Below are positions 46,348-58,398 of a DNA stretch of 64,000 nt, piece after piece. How positions within the stretch are numbered: position 1 is the stretch's first letter; every line of letters begins with the position of its first letter. Location: NCBI RefSeq assembly GCF_963169125.1, contig NC_084794.1, positions 225,243,409 through 225,307,408 of the forward strand, in the 5' to 3' direction. The position numbers and the translations under genes are program-made. The notes beneath the pieces are model-generated. The model worked only from the letters and a program-made list of their open reading frames with translations. It was not told the origin of the DNA and made no database searches. Source of the stretch: Humulus lupulus. Taxonomy: Eukaryota > Streptophyta > Magnoliopsida > Rosales > Cannabaceae.

Positions 46348-47898
46348 GTAAGTATTCCATTTTTGGGGGGTTTCACACTAAAATATAATAATATTCAAGG
46401 CGGTTTGGCAAAATAACATTTTTTTAATGTCACTTTGCAAAATGACCTTCTATTAGTAATTTTCATTTTTTATTCTGCTATAAGGATTCCTTATATCTAG
46501 TAGCAAATGCCTATTTTCATATTGTTTCAAGGCCTTGTATGTACATCTGTAGATACATGGTCATTATTGGACTAGAATTTTAAGATAATATGCTATACTT
46601 ATATAAAGTTTGGGGCAGGGATCTTTATGTATTTTTCTTAATTGCATTATGACTTCATATTTTCGGTCTACTGTTAACTTTGCCGTTTGATATTTTGGCA
46701 CTTTTGATCTGAATGTTGTTTAGATGATTAAAATTTAAAATTTGCCTCATCATATATATATATATTTTCATTGTTTTTTTTACTGTGTAACGTTGTCATA
46801 TTTGCGATCTCTTTCCTTTAATAACTTTCTTTTATTGGGTCTTTTGTAAAAAAAAAAACTTTTATTAATTATATACGTTTTTTTTCCACGGTTCTTTGGT
46901 TTGTTTCTAGATTACTTTGTGCCTGATGATGAAAACTTTTATTTTTGTATTTATATGTGCATTGATTTCATTTTGAGCCTCCATCTTTTCTGCTCTCACC
47001 ATCTTTGGTACTCACCATGATCCATTATTTTATTTTATTTATTTATTACTATTTTTGCATGTTGGCTGTGGTGATGATGATCTGTGTTTGCTGTTGGTGG
47101 TGGTGAATGCCAAAGGTGATGGTTGAAGTGGTGGTGTTTAAACCTTGAAGATGTGATTGGTTCTTAATGAATTTTCAATGTTCATGAAATTTCTAGCATT
47201 AATCTCTGAGGGCATTTATATATTAAAATGGTCTCTTTTTTCAATATTCTCTATATGTTGATGTTGCAAGTCATATGCATTGTCTTATAGTGGACACTCT
47301 CTCTGTGCTTCTTAGGCTTGGTCGCCATTTGATCTCAGTCCGGAGTTTTCTAGTCACGGAAGAGAAGGTGATAAAAACCAGGGGGGACCAGTAGACTCCT
47401 ATGTAAGTTAGTTTCTCTTTCTTCCTTGTCAGTCTTAATTGCATTTCTAAATACATGTATTTCTCCTGGTTGTTGCATTTTGTATATACTTTGAATAAGA
47501 TTATGAAATGCTTTCTCATCTCCATGCCATAACAAGTTGAAGACATTGTGTTTCTCGATATGACTTTGCCCCCTTATATTAATACCTGGACCATGCATTT
47601 CCTAATGAGCTTGTGGCTTGCTGTTACCTTTTCCTATCCTTGTCCTTTTCAAATTTCCTATGAGGTGAAAGCTTGGTTGAGGAGATTTGTACATTCAAGA
47701 AAAAAATAATAGATAAACATGTAATTTTTTAAAAATATTTTATTTTTGCTCTGTATATCTGGCCATTTTTATAACCTAGAAAATGATGAAAAAGTTAGTA
47801 GTGTAAAAGAAAGCTCATTCATTTCATGGCTAACGTCCAAGTGTTGAATTGTGTTACATGTATTTGTTCGGAGCATTTGTCTGTTATTGATTGCTTAG

Positions 47899-50548
47899 GT
47901 ATGATACTTTCACATTGTATAATGTATCATCTTCTGAAGCACATGACTTTCATTGCCTGATACAAGACCTTGTTCATGTGACTAATGGAATGAACTTTCA
48001 AAAGTCTGATACAAAGGTTGGTTATCTAGTTTCCTTTTCATTGTTTATTGTAATTTAGGACTTTTTTGTAATTGATAATTATATTTAACCAAGTATGATA
48101 TGTCTCTGGTTAAATTCCTGGAAGCTAATGACATCGTATACCAAGGTTCATGGTGATGAAGCCAAGAATGGTTCAATAATGTCTTGTGTGAAGTAAATAC
48201 TTGATATTTGTTTTATCATCTATTGGATACACATGATCTCATATATAAAGTGAAAACAAATTTGGAGCTTAGAAATGTATGGAGTATGACTGTAACTAGA
48301 GAAAGCTGTAGAAATATACAGGTCACTGATAATTACACTAATTTTTATAGTTTTATAATTACTGATATTTTCTAAACTTTCTAGTTCTCTGATTTTGCAC
48401 CACGCAATAGTGCATGTGAAGGTAGTTCATATGATTGTGTTTATGGTTTGTCTTTATTATTATTATTATTGCTGTTGTTGTTTTTCGTACTCCATTTCTT
48501 GAATCCCACTACTGCTCAATTAATTACAATACCTTGCTCGTTACTGTTCATGGCTATAAAGCCTTTACTTCCGGAGATTATTAATACATACCGTCTGTCC
48601 AAATATTTTCACTTTTTCATGGTATCCTTGCCCTTCTTATAATGCTTTAGACAATACTTGGTGATTGGCTCTGCTTTGAACTTGTCAAGTGAGATGCATA
48701 AATAATGATGTTTCTTTTTTTTTAAGACTTTCTAAAGTTATAATTAATTTTCTGACATTTTTAATTAGTTTCTGCTTGTTTGAAGTATATTTCAATATTT
48801 GTAATTGTAAGGGGCAATTCATCTAAATACTAGCATGCTTCTTTAATTCTATGTTGTTTATTACAGTCCTTTTTTTTTTTGTGCAGTCCCTGAGAAACCT
48901 ATTATTATTTCAATATCTTGTCAACATTCTTGAAAGTGATTTTGTACCGCGCAATAGTGCATATGAAGGTAGTTTATATGATTGTATGTATGTTTTTATG
49001 GATTTAACTCCATGGATACATTCTTAAGCTGTAAATCACTGTTGTTTGCAGGTCTCATGAGCTGGGCGCATTTGAAAGAGTCTTTGCTTAACATGCTTTT
49101 GGTATGTACTATCTTAAGAAAAGAATAATGAAGGGATTTATGCTTGTTGATGTGTTATTTTCAAAGTGATTTTTACTGCAGCATGGCTCTTATGTTTGAA
49201 GCTAATCTTCTACTGCAGGGATCACGTAAAATAAACTACAAAAACTTTGTGAAGGATTGTTTAACTTTTATGTGTCAACTGTACCAGAGTTCTGTTGCAT
49301 TTAATGATGATGAAATACATCCAGAAATTTCTAAAGAAAAATCAGCTAAAAGTTGTGATACAGCTGTGATAGTTGCTTTATTTGAGGTTGGAAAGAATGC
49401 CTGCATTGCTATGCAAAAATTTCTCACAATTGTAAGTCCCCCATGAGAAGTCGATTTGTATTGTTTTGAGCCAGTTTCCTCTGAGTCACTGATTTTTAGT
49501 TTTACACGATATTTAGATTATGGAGATAGATACATCTAAGAAGAAAGCAAATAAGGAAGGTTCTACTACAAGAGCTAATGATGTCAGGTATACAGTAGCT
49601 CTCTTTACAAAATTATTTTTTCAGCTCTTTTATATAATACTCTTATAATAATAATAAAAAACCGAAAAATATGATACAGGACTCCGATGGTGGAGCTAAT
49701 TGTAGATGAGCTTACTTATAATAGGGATATTTTCCACCCTTTTCTTCAGGTAATCATCTCCACTTCCTACTTTTTTTCAGGCCATTTTTCAACATAGTTT
49801 ATGTTCCTATGCGCGCGTGGTATAAAATATAAATCTCTAAAGTGTTGAGACAGCTCTTTTGCCCAAGATTAATTTTATGTATTGTTTTTTTAACTTTCTT
49901 ATGGTTACAAATTGTGGGTTATAATATTTGATGGCTCTACAATAATTTTCTTACTGGTTTAGGAACAAATAAGATTTCATCTAACTTCTAAACAATGAAT
50001 TTGCCCCGATTTGTTTCCCCTGTTTTATGGTTTTATATATGATGAATTTGTAGTTATTTTTCTGTGTAAAAATATATAATTTGCCAAAAACATGGTCACT
50101 CAGCCAATCTTGAGGATGTTTTGCAGGTATACGATGAACCTAAATGGAAGCTTGAAATTGTTGTGCAGCACTCTTGGAAATATGTGGGAAAGGTAAGTGA
50201 CTTCTTGGAATGTTGAAAGAACAAAGTAGTCAACCAATGATAAGACTTCACATATATTGACCAAAGAACTTTCTTCCATGGTCATTGCTGTAGTTTGTTA
50301 TTGTTGTCCTAAAGTGTTATTTTGTTGTAATGATAAAGCAATTTTTTTACTCATTGCTGATATTCTTATTTACCTTGTATCATTCGATATTGCAGCCTTC
50401 TGTCCGTACTCGTAGGTCTAATGGTTCTGTAGATGATACAACATTTAGTGGAGCATTGAAGTGCTTTTCAGATATCACAGGCACAAAAAGCGCTGTTAAA
50501 AGAATTGGGACTGAAGTAATTCAGTTACTCTCAGTACATGGATTTCAG
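47899..50548 (+). pseudogene. Fragment of a plant DNA-repair-type protein, tentatively FANCI/FANCD2-like
   Basis: A run of exons with good splice sites: 48887-48968, 49052-49101, 49219-49431, 49517-49587, 49680-49749, 50127-50192 and 50396-50548. Phases join correctly throughout, and no stop occurs. Key peptides are LLFQYLVNILESDFVPRNSA, YKNFVKDCLTFMCQLYQSSV, MVELIVDELTYNRDIFHPFL, YDEPKWKLEIVVQHSWKY and PSVRTRRSNGSVDDTTFSGA. They form helical-repeat-like sequence that I associate with plant Fanconi anaemia I/D2 proteins, but the name is from memory and uncertain. 47899-48016 and 48123-48192 are possible further exons. No start or end of the gene is present. Confidence 0.6.
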
Positions 50549-51514
50549 GTGATTGGTCTTGCTCTTTATGAACTTATCTATATACCTGTTAATAAGTAAT
50601 ACTGTCTCTCAAAGTTTAACCTGTTGTATGTAAAGAAACCCCTGTACTCTATTTTATGCAATTGCTTTAGACCCCCACAACTGCTCTTTGTAGTTCTTTT
50701 TTAAATTTTGTAGGATGACTGAGAAGATAAAGTATTACTCTTCTTGCTAAACGTATCGGTTTTAAAGAAAAGATTCTGATTATATAATTATGTAGAGCAT
50801 GGTTTTTCAAACGAAAATTTGTTTGCTGCTAACTTTCCTTCTCCAGATAATCCCAGTTGTTTATTTGAACATGGAAAAGTTTTGAACTCTAGTCATCTGA
50901 TAAGCCATTCTAAATTGTTTAATATTGTGATTCAACCAATTTTAAGGTCCTTAACCAGCATTAGTAATAGCATGGTACCAATTTGATAGGCACTAATACA
51001 AATATAATCTTTGAAAGAATCTGTTGTAGAGCTCTTATTGATATCAGCCACCAAAATATATATAATCTTTGAAAGAATCTGTTGTAGAGCTCTTTGTAGT
51101 ATTCCTGCTGTTGGGCTGCACTTATTTGGTTTTCAAATTGTTGCATTGCATTGCATTGCGTCCAATATTTTTGAACTTGTTTGTAGACATTTACTTTATT
51201 TTTATAGCTAAAAAAATTCGTCACCAGGATCTAGAGAGTCCTTTTGATACAAGCCTATTAGACTACTAACTTTGAACTTTTATTTATTTTTATTTATTGT
51301 AGATTGGATGTAGCAGAGCAAAGTGGAGGGGTTACACGATCTGCCTCTGGCCCAGTACTTCCAAGGTATTAGAGGCTCAGCTTGACAGAAGCATCATCTA
51401 GATCTTGTAAATATGTTCTCAACACCCTCATGCAGGTAAGTTTGGTTTATGTTGTTGTTGAATGTCTTAATGCTAACACAGTACTCTGTTTTTCAATTTT
51501 TTTATATACCTTAC

Positions 51515-53137
51515 TGTTGACGGTGAAATCTCGTCAACGAAATTAGATCGGAAAACTCAAAGGTAAGTCAGGTGATGTTTATATAAGAACTAAGAATAAA
51601 CTTTAAGGAAAAGTAAACACAGATAAATGATGGAGCAAGTCCTGGTATATTTCTCAATAGCCTCTCCTTACAAAGGATTTTCCAACCCCTCATTCTGAGG
51701 GGTCAAGCCCCTTTTATAGCTGGGCTCTAATGGCCCCTTATACATGGTGGTCCCGTGAGACAAAATAGTACAAAAGTACACTGTCAGGGTAATAGCACAG
51801 GTGGCAGTGGTGTGGGAAGAGTGGTGGAGCAGAGGATCATAGTGTCAGCCTGGTACATAGTCAGAGGCGTGCATATAGTGCCTCCACTCTCTGGACTGAT
51901 CCGTACCTCCACTACCTGTGTGGTACAGGTGTCAGGGTCATGCTTCTTTCCTCCCCATGGTTGTACGCCATGCACCCGTACACGTACGGGTACTATGTAC
52001 CCAATGGTTATTCCACGTCCTACTAAGTGTAGGGAAACTCAGGAAGAGAGATAAGGCTTCTTCAACGGGGCCTGCTGCGTGTGTGATGAGGCATGATGCC
52101 TACAAATGAGATGAGGGGCTTATCTTGTGAAACCATCACTTTGCATCCCCCATACTACGAGGCTCCTGATATATGGCCGAAGGGTGTTTAGTGGAGGCTA
52201 TGTCTCTTGAGGCCTTTGACGTGGCCGATGAGCGAGGCGAGGCACACGTGGCCCTTGGGCGAGGCCTTTGGGGACGAGGCCGCTATATACACGCGTGATT
52301 CTTGGGCGAGACCCTTGAGGTTGTGGCCGCTAGGCATGCGCGACCCTTGGGCGAAGCCTTTGGGGGCGAGGTGAGGTGACCTCACTGCGAGCCCTTGGTG
52401 CACGCGGGCGTGAGGCCCCTGGTGCGCGCGGGGCACGAGGCCCCTGGTGCGCGCGGGCGCAAGGCCCCTGGTGCGCGCGGGGCGCGAGGCCCCTGGTGCG
52501 CACGGGGCGCATGTGCGCGCGGGCGCGAGGCCCCTGGTGCGCGCGGGCGCGAGGCGCATGTGCGCGCGGGGCGCGAGGCGCATGTGCGCGCGGGCGCGAG
52601 GCCCCTGGTGCGCGCGGGGCGCGAGGTGCATGTGCGCGCGGGTGCGAGGCCCCTGGTGCACGCGGGGCGCGAGTCCCATGTGCGCGCGGGGCGCGAGGCC
52701 CCTGGTGCGCGCGGGGCACGAGGCGCATGCCTTGGTGAGACATGGGATACATCCTAGGTGCGAAATGTCTTCTTGGCGTGAGGTCCTTGGTGTGGGACAC
52801 CTCGGGGCAAGGCTAGGCGCATGAGGTGTTGGCATGCGCGGGGTGCAACGGGGTGCTGCTAGAGTAGTGTTCGCAAGGCTGGGGCCTTAACTTCGAGGGG
52901 CATGGATAAGAGCCATGTGTGCATGACAAAGGCGTCTAACAAGGTGATGCGGCTTGGGGGCTTGGAATGACCTCGTGAGGCCTAGAGCCCTGCGAGTGTT
53001 TAACACTTTGATGGCCTATAATAACCTTCTGCCTTCATCGCGTACTTGGCGCCTTTGGTGCCCCTTAGCTGTTTACTTCTTTAAGGGACTAGAAACTTCT
53101 TTTGTTTTTCTTACTTGGTGGATTTTTGGCATCCACA
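51515..53137 (-). repeat. 3' LTR of element G
   Basis: TGTTGACGGTGAAATCTCG ... TTTTTGGCATCCACA, 1623 bp. A minus-strand TATA box (CTATAAAAGGGG) lies at about 51719-51708. It contains the GC-rich array 52390-52735. The polypurine tract (minus GACTGGGGGGCAAG) abuts it at 53138-53151. Confidence 0.95.
52390..52735. repeat. GC-rich 24-25 bp tandem array, left LTR of element G
   Basis: Units of the form GCGCGCGGGGCGCGAGGCCC with CTGGT or a GCATGT variant. All frames on both strands are open over it, giving spurious Arg/Ala/Pro or Gly/Ala/Arg peptides. Confidence 0.9.
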
Positions 53138-53439
53138 CTTGCCCCCCAGTCTATAGGGAGGCCTTTAGGCGTTCTTGTAGACTCTTCCGTTCCTTTTTAT
53201 TATTCTCTTATTCTTCTTTTTCTTCTTTTTCTTCCTCTTTTTTTTTTTTTTTTTCATGTTCGAGGTCCTTTGGAACCCACGTGAAAAGGGGGTTCGGTAG
53301 GCCTCTCTGTGGTGCGCCTTAGTTGCACCTGTAAGGATATATTGACCCCTTGGGTTCTAGTTATCCTTTTATATATCTTCGCGCGCGCTTATAATATCTT
53401 GCGAGAAGCGTCCTTCTCGTCATTAGGCATAGTACTATT

Positions 53440-53765
53440 TTTGCAAGCGTCTTCTTTGAGGCTCTTTTTGCAAGCGTCTTCTTTGAGACCCTTTTCGGAA
53501 GCGTCTACTTTGAGACCCTTTTGGATAGCGTCTACTTTTGAGACCCTTTTTGCAAGCGTCTACCTTGGAGACCCTTTTTGGATGTGTCTACTTTGGAGAC
53601 CCTTTTTGGAGGTGTCTACTTTGCAGACCCCTTTTGGTGGCGTCTACTTTGGAGACCCTTTTTGGAGGCGTCTACTTTGGGGACCCTTTTTGGAGGTGTC
53701 TACGTTGGAGACCCTTTTTGGAGGTGTCTACTTTAGAGACCCTTTTTGAAGGCGTTTTCTTTTGA
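53440..53765. repeat. About 11 tandem 29-30 bp units in element G 3' region
   Basis: Repeated AGACCCTTTTTGGAGGCGTC with TACTTTGG. It sits between the end of gag and the polypurine tract. The plus-strand Phe/Thr/Leu-rich frames are repeat by-products. Confidence 0.9.
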
Positions 53766-53859
53766 GGTGGTTTCCCCTCAGGTGGGGACTTTCACGGCTA
53801 GAGGGTCTTCGTTCGATCTCCAACTTGGCCAGCGACCCCTCTAGCACGATGCCCCCCTT

Positions 53860-55328
53860 CTATATGGAATCCCCAGACATATTGGGAGTATGGCCACTGG
53901 AGGAAGGTTCGCTTTCTTCGACCTGGAAGTTCTTATGGCCCTCTTCCACACGTATGTACCTCTGTGCTCTCTCGAAGAAGTCGTCCAAATCTGGAACTTC
54001 CCTTTTGAGCATGTTACTCCATAACTTGCTTCCTGGACGAACTCTGGCTGTAATAGCCATCTTGAGCTCCACTTTGTTTAAATCTCCCACCTTTGTTTCT
54101 TCTATATTGAACCTATGGATGTAGTCCCTCAAACTTTCATTTTCGCCTTGTTTTATGTTAGCGAGGTTGGTAGTCGGCATAACGTAGTCACAGGCTGCAT
54201 GGTGCTGCTGAAGGAATTCATTAGAGAGTTGCTGCCATGATTTGATTGTTCCTGGCCTTAACCTCTTGAACCACTTGTACGCCACTCCTTTAAGCGTAAC
54301 GACGAAGCAATGACACTTTGCCCTATTGTTGACCCCTCTTAACCTCATCAAGTTATTGAAGGAGTCTAAGTGATATTTTGGGTCTGTAGTTCCCTCGTAC
54401 GGGGTCATGCGTGGCTCTCTGAAGCCAGTGGGCATTTGCTCAGCCTGAATCTCCCTTGTGAAGGGTGAATCACGGTCGAATTCTTCGTCATCCATGTGCC
54501 CCCAAGTGTAGTGGTGATCTTGCATCGAGGGCTTCGCATTTTGGTGTCTAGTCCCCTCCTCTTTTTGCATAAGGAGTTTTGCGGGTTCTCGGGCTGGTCC
54601 CTTGCTTTGGTTGTGTCCCTCGGGGGATCCACGGGGGGTACGTCTCTTACTTCTGACCTCTCTCCACGGGGCTCTTTTCTTAGGCCAGGGGGTGCTTCTT
54701 TTGAGGGGACCTCGGCCTCATTCTTACGACCATCACCTTCCCTCCGCCTTTGCTCCTGGGGACATTTCGTTGGCCTAGGTCCCCCCTGGTACTTTGCCTG
54801 GGGGGTTTTACTGGTGGAAAGTTGGGTCCTCCCATCGTCTACAGGGACGGTGCTTTCCCCTTTTTCATGCCCCTTCCCTTTACGCTTAGGGAGGGGTGTG
54901 CTTGACTTCCCTTGCAGTAGGTCGTCTAAAACCTCCTGCATGTTCTCTATCATGGTTTCCAGCCTTCGAGTCTTTTTATGCAACTCGTGAATCTCATCCT
55001 TGTAGAAGTGCGTCCTTGAGCTGGCACTTACCGAGCGTACCCCGGGACCCTTGCCTGGCCAGTGCGTCGAGGGACCGGGGTCCTGGTGGCCTGAGCGCGG
55101 GGTCAACCGGGGCCGGTTAAGTGGATACACTAGTGGCTCTGAATGACCTCCGTCGGGCTGGATAGCTGGGGACGATGCTTCCCTCTCCTCCCCTGGGGGA
55201 AGAGGTTCTTCCAGCCCACCTCCATGCCCGGGCGGAGGGGAGTCTTTCTTGGAGGCCCTTCGCTCTACTTCGTCTCGGTGAGCCTCAACCTCTTGTATTT
55301 TCCGTAGGCGTTTTGAACGTCTTAGCAT
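53860..55328 (-). pseudogene. gag of element G
   Basis: ATG at 55328 opens MLRRSKRLRKIQEVEAHRDE, a basic start, with a coiled-coil-like HELHKKTRRLETMIENMQEV. Near 54570 the frame changes. The retrotransposon gag core follows: MTPYEGTTDPKYHLDSFNNL, GVAYKWFKRLRPGTIKSWQQ, EFLQQHHAACDYVMPTTN and LRDYIHRFNIEETKVGDLN. It stops at 53860. It is related to the gag core of elements A and E. No knuckle or protease follows. Confidence 0.85.
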
Positions 55329-55377
55329 CTTTCTTTTTTGGAAGTGATGGAAGAACACTGGCTTGATGCTTGTTCTT

Positions 55378-55393
55378 CCCACAGACGGCGCCA
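55378..55393 (-). promoter_or_regulatory. Primer-binding site of element G
   Basis: Minus strand TGGCGCCGTCTGTGGG, three bases from the LTR. The first nine bases fit the tRNA-Asp type site used by many plant gypsy elements; the remainder does not. It differs from the sites of A and E. Confidence 0.8.
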
Positions 55394-55396
55394 AAC

Positions 55397-57109
55397 TGTT
55401 GACGGTGAAATCTCGTCAACGAAATTAGATCGGAAAACTCAAAGGTAAGTCAGGTGATGTTTATATAAGAACTAAGAATAAACTTTAAGGAAAAGTAAAC
55501 ACAGATAAATGATGGAGCAAGTCCTGGTATATTTCTCAATAGCCTCTCCTTACAAAGGATTTTCCAACCCCTCATTCTGAGGGGTCAAGCCCCTTTTATA
55601 GCTGGGCTCTAATGGCCCCTTATACATGGTGGTCCCGTGAGACAAAATAGTACAAAAGTACACTGTCAGGGTAATAGCACAGGTGGCAGTGGTGTGGGAA
55701 GAGTGGTGGAGCAGAGGATCATAGTGTCAGCCTGGTACATAGTCAGAGGCGTGCATATAGTACCTCCACTCTCTGGACTGATCCGTACCTCCACTACCTG
55801 TGTGGTACAGGTGTCAGGGTCATGCTTCTTTCCTCCCCATGGTTGTACGCCATGCACCCGTACACGTACGGGTACTATGTACCCAATGGTTATTCCACGT
55901 CCTACTAAGTGTAGGGAAGCTCAGGAAGAGAGATAAGGCTTCTTCAACGGGGCCTGCTGCGTGTGTGATGAGGCATGATGCCTACAAATGAGATGAGGGG
56001 CTTATCTTGTGAAACCATCACTTTGCATCCCCCATACTACGAGGCTCCTGATATATGGCCGAAGGGTGTTTAGTGGAGGCTATGTCTCTTGAGGCCTTTG
56101 ACGTGGCCGATGAGCGAGGCGAGGCACACGTGGTCCTTGGGCGAGGCCTTTGGGGACGAGGCCACTATATACACGCGTGATTCTTGGGCGAGACCCTTGA
56201 GGGCGTGGCCGCTAGGCATGCGCGACCCTTGGGCGAAGCCTTTGGGGGCGAGGTGAGGTGACCTCACTGCGAGCCCTTGGTGCGCGCGGGCGCGAGGCCC
56301 CTGGTGCGCGCGGGCGCGAGGCCCCTGGTGCGCGCGGGGCGCGAGGCCCCTGGTGCGCACAGGGCGCATGTGCGCGCGGGCGCGAGGCCCCTGGTGCGCG
56401 CGGGCGCGAGGCGCATGTGCGCGCGGGGCGCGAGGCGCATGTGCGCGCGGGCGCGAGGCCCCTGGTGCGCGCGGGCGCGAGGCCCCTGGTGCGCGTGGGG
56501 CGCGAGGCCTCTGGTGCGCGCGGGGCGCGAGGCCCTTGGTGCGCGCAAGGCGCATGTGCGCGCGGGCGCGAGGCCCCTGGTGCACGCGGGGCGCGAGGCC
56601 CATGTGCGCGCGGGGCGCGAGGCCCCTGGTGCGCGCGGGGCGCGAGGCGCATGTGCGCGCGGGCGCGAGGCCCCTGGTGCGCGCGGGGCGCGAGGCGCAT
56701 GCCTTGGTGAGACATGGGATACATCCTAGGTGCGAAATGTCTTCTTGGCGTGAGGTCCTTGGTGTGGGACACCTCGGGGCAAGGCTAGGTGCATGAGGTG
56801 TTGGCATGCGCGGGGTGCAACGGGGTGCTGCTAGAGTAGTGTTCGCAAGGCTGGGGCCTTAACTTCGAGGGGCATGGATAAGGGCCATGTGTGCATGACA
56901 AAGGCGTCTAACAAGGTGATGCGGCTTGGGGGCTTGGAATGACCTCGTGAAGCCTAGAGCCCTGCGAGTGTTTAACACTTTGATGGCCTATAATAACCTT
57001 CTGCCTTCATCGCGTACTTGGCGCCTTTGGTGCCCCTTAGCTGTTTACTTCTTTAAGGGACTAGAAACTTCTTTTGTTTTTCTTACTTGGTGGATTTTTG
57101 GCATCCACA
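55397..57109 (-). repeat. 5' LTR of element G
   Basis: 1713 bp, 90 bp longer than its partner because of extra units in the GC-rich array (56275-56705). Otherwise it is nearly identical. Confidence 0.95.
56275..56705. repeat. GC-rich 24-25 bp tandem array, right LTR of element G
   Basis: Same unit family as 52390-52735 but with more copies and a different order of the CCCCTGGT and GCATGT variants. Confidence 0.9.
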
Positions 57110-57577
57110 CTTACTATAAACCTAACTAGTTGATGTAAAATTCTAATTGATTTTTAGACATTTCAAAACAAGAGACTGGCTTATGCTGTCAAGGAAAGCA
57201 CTCTTGATAGTCTAATTACTGAGCTCCTTCTATGGCTGTTGGATGAGAGAATTCCACATATGGATGATGGCAGCCAGCTTTTAAAAGCTTTGAATATTTT
57301 GATGCTAAAGATTCTGGTTAAGACTTGCCATTTCATTTCTTCCCTCTTCTTTTTTTCATTTATTCTTATCTTGACTCGCATGTTTTATTTTAGTCTGATT
57401 TGTTATTCAACTTTACAGGATAATGCAGATCAAACTTCATCCTTTGTTGTTCTCATCAATCTCTTACGCCCATTAGATCCTTCAAGGTGGCCCTCACCTG
57501 CATCAAATGAGACATTTGCTGTCAGAAATCAGAAGTTCTCTGATCTGGTTGTTAAATGTTTGATAAAACTTACAAAG

Positions 57578-58263
57578 GTAACTTCTTGTTTTAGCTATTT
57601 TCTTCTGCATTGCTCATATTTTGATGCTTCTATGAATTTTCATAATGTGTTTTCTAACCAGGAAGGCAATGTTGCCAACCAGAGGGAACATCTAATTCTT
57701 CTCCTTGCCAATATTAACATTCAGAAAGCTAATAAGCAGTCTGTCTAGAAGGTATTCTGATTGTTAATTAAGGTTGTAAAGCTTTGGCTTTAACTAATCC
57801 TCTTATATAAATTTGAATTTATGATATTTGGAGTCTAATGTCAAAACTGGATATTTATGCAGCATTGTTCCTTTGTAAATTTCTATGTAATTAGCATTTG
57901 AAACATTAGTGGTGAAATTTGGGTTTTCAATAAGGTCTTCTATTTCTTTGAAACTCTTTTATGACTCTTTAATTTAAGGTCAATCACTAGAGTCTTGAAT
58001 TTAACATAAGGATGTAATATTTGCTTTTACATTTACTATCATTCTAGTCATAGAAATTTAGTATAGTTTAGTTACAAGTAATTTAGTTGCTGCTGTTGAC
58101 AATTTGTGGTATCTAAAAGATGGAATATATACTGTAGTCTTGAAAAAACTTTCAGAAAATGGTAAGAGCTATGTGGGTTTTACAGTTTTATTTTTGTATG
58201 ATACTTCAAGCACTGATCTGTAGACTTATCTCAGTTTTTGGTGGATCCTACTCCATTTTCTAG
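57578..58263. other. Non-coding part of element F after the MOR1 fragment
   Basis: It begins as MOR1 intron sequence. 57662-57748 has a short frame (EGNVANQREHLILLLANI) preceded by a possible acceptor, ending at a TAG, not recognised. The rest is AT-rich without exon signals. Confidence 0.5.
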
Positions 58264-58398
58264 GATCTTGCAGGCAAAGGACACCAAGTGAATTAGATAG
58301 AGAGGTTAAGAACTTGAGGGTGGCATTTACTGACCTGTTTTTGAAGCATAACACTTTCAAAGAAACTGCAAAGCCATCGAGATATTGATGCAAAGAAT
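58264..58398 (+). pseudogene. HUB2/BRE1-like E3 ligase exon fragment, frameshifted
   Basis: After a possible acceptor (TTTCTAG) the frame reads RQRTPSELDREVKNLRVAFT then DLFLKH. One extra base near 58362-58366 shifts the frame, after which LQSHRDIDAKN is read. This LKH...LQSHRDIDAKN order is characteristic of plant HUB1/HUB2, the ligases that monoubiquitinate histone H2B. Only this one exon piece is present, and it ends near the transposon's subterminal repeats. Confidence 0.65.

Larger units (their letters stand above)
51515..57109 (-). mobile_element. Element G: gag-only LTR retrotransposon in a MOR1-fragment intron
   Basis: Direct LTRs (51515-53137 and 55397-57109) with perfect 5 bp duplications cttac at 51510-51514 and 57110-57114. 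Minus orientation is shown by the primer-binding site beside the right LTR, a minus-strand gag and a polypurine tract beside the left LTR. The 2.26 kb internal part has gag but no protease, RT or integrase, so it must borrow enzymes from a relative, probably of Tat type. The LTRs differ by about ten substitutions outside a variable repeat, so it is young. Confidence 0.95.
51303..57577 (+). pseudogene. MOR1: MOR1/GEM1 (XMAP215-family) gene fragment
   Basis: Three exons: 51303-51435, 57158-57316 and 57419-57577. The last two are intact 53-codon exons: TFQNKRLAYAVKESTLDSLI, LLLWLLDERIPHMDDGSQLL, then SFVVLINLLRPLDPSRWPSP and FSDLVVKCLIKLTK. These match the C-terminal region of the plant microtubule-binding protein MOR1. 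In exon 1, VAEQSGGVTRSASGPVLPR is followed within a few codons by SSRSCKYVLNTLMQ. In MOR1 these are far apart, so a large internal deletion with a stop (TAG near 51369) has occurred. No following MOR1 exon is found after 57577. LTR element G fills the first intron. Confidence 0.87.

Noticed and set aside
52188..52835. Arg/Ala/Pro-rich and Gly/Ala/Arg-rich frames on both strands of G's LTRs (also 56070-56807)
   Set aside because: Products of the GC-rich minisatellite inside the LTRs; open on both strands at once.
53309..53765. Plus-strand Phe/Thr/Leu-rich frames
   Set aside because: Created by the 29-30 bp tandem repeat between gag and the polypurine tract of element G.
51303..57577. A working MOR1 host gene with a large intron
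   Set aside because: Only three exons are present, the first has an internal deletion and a stop, and no further MOR1 exon follows 57577.
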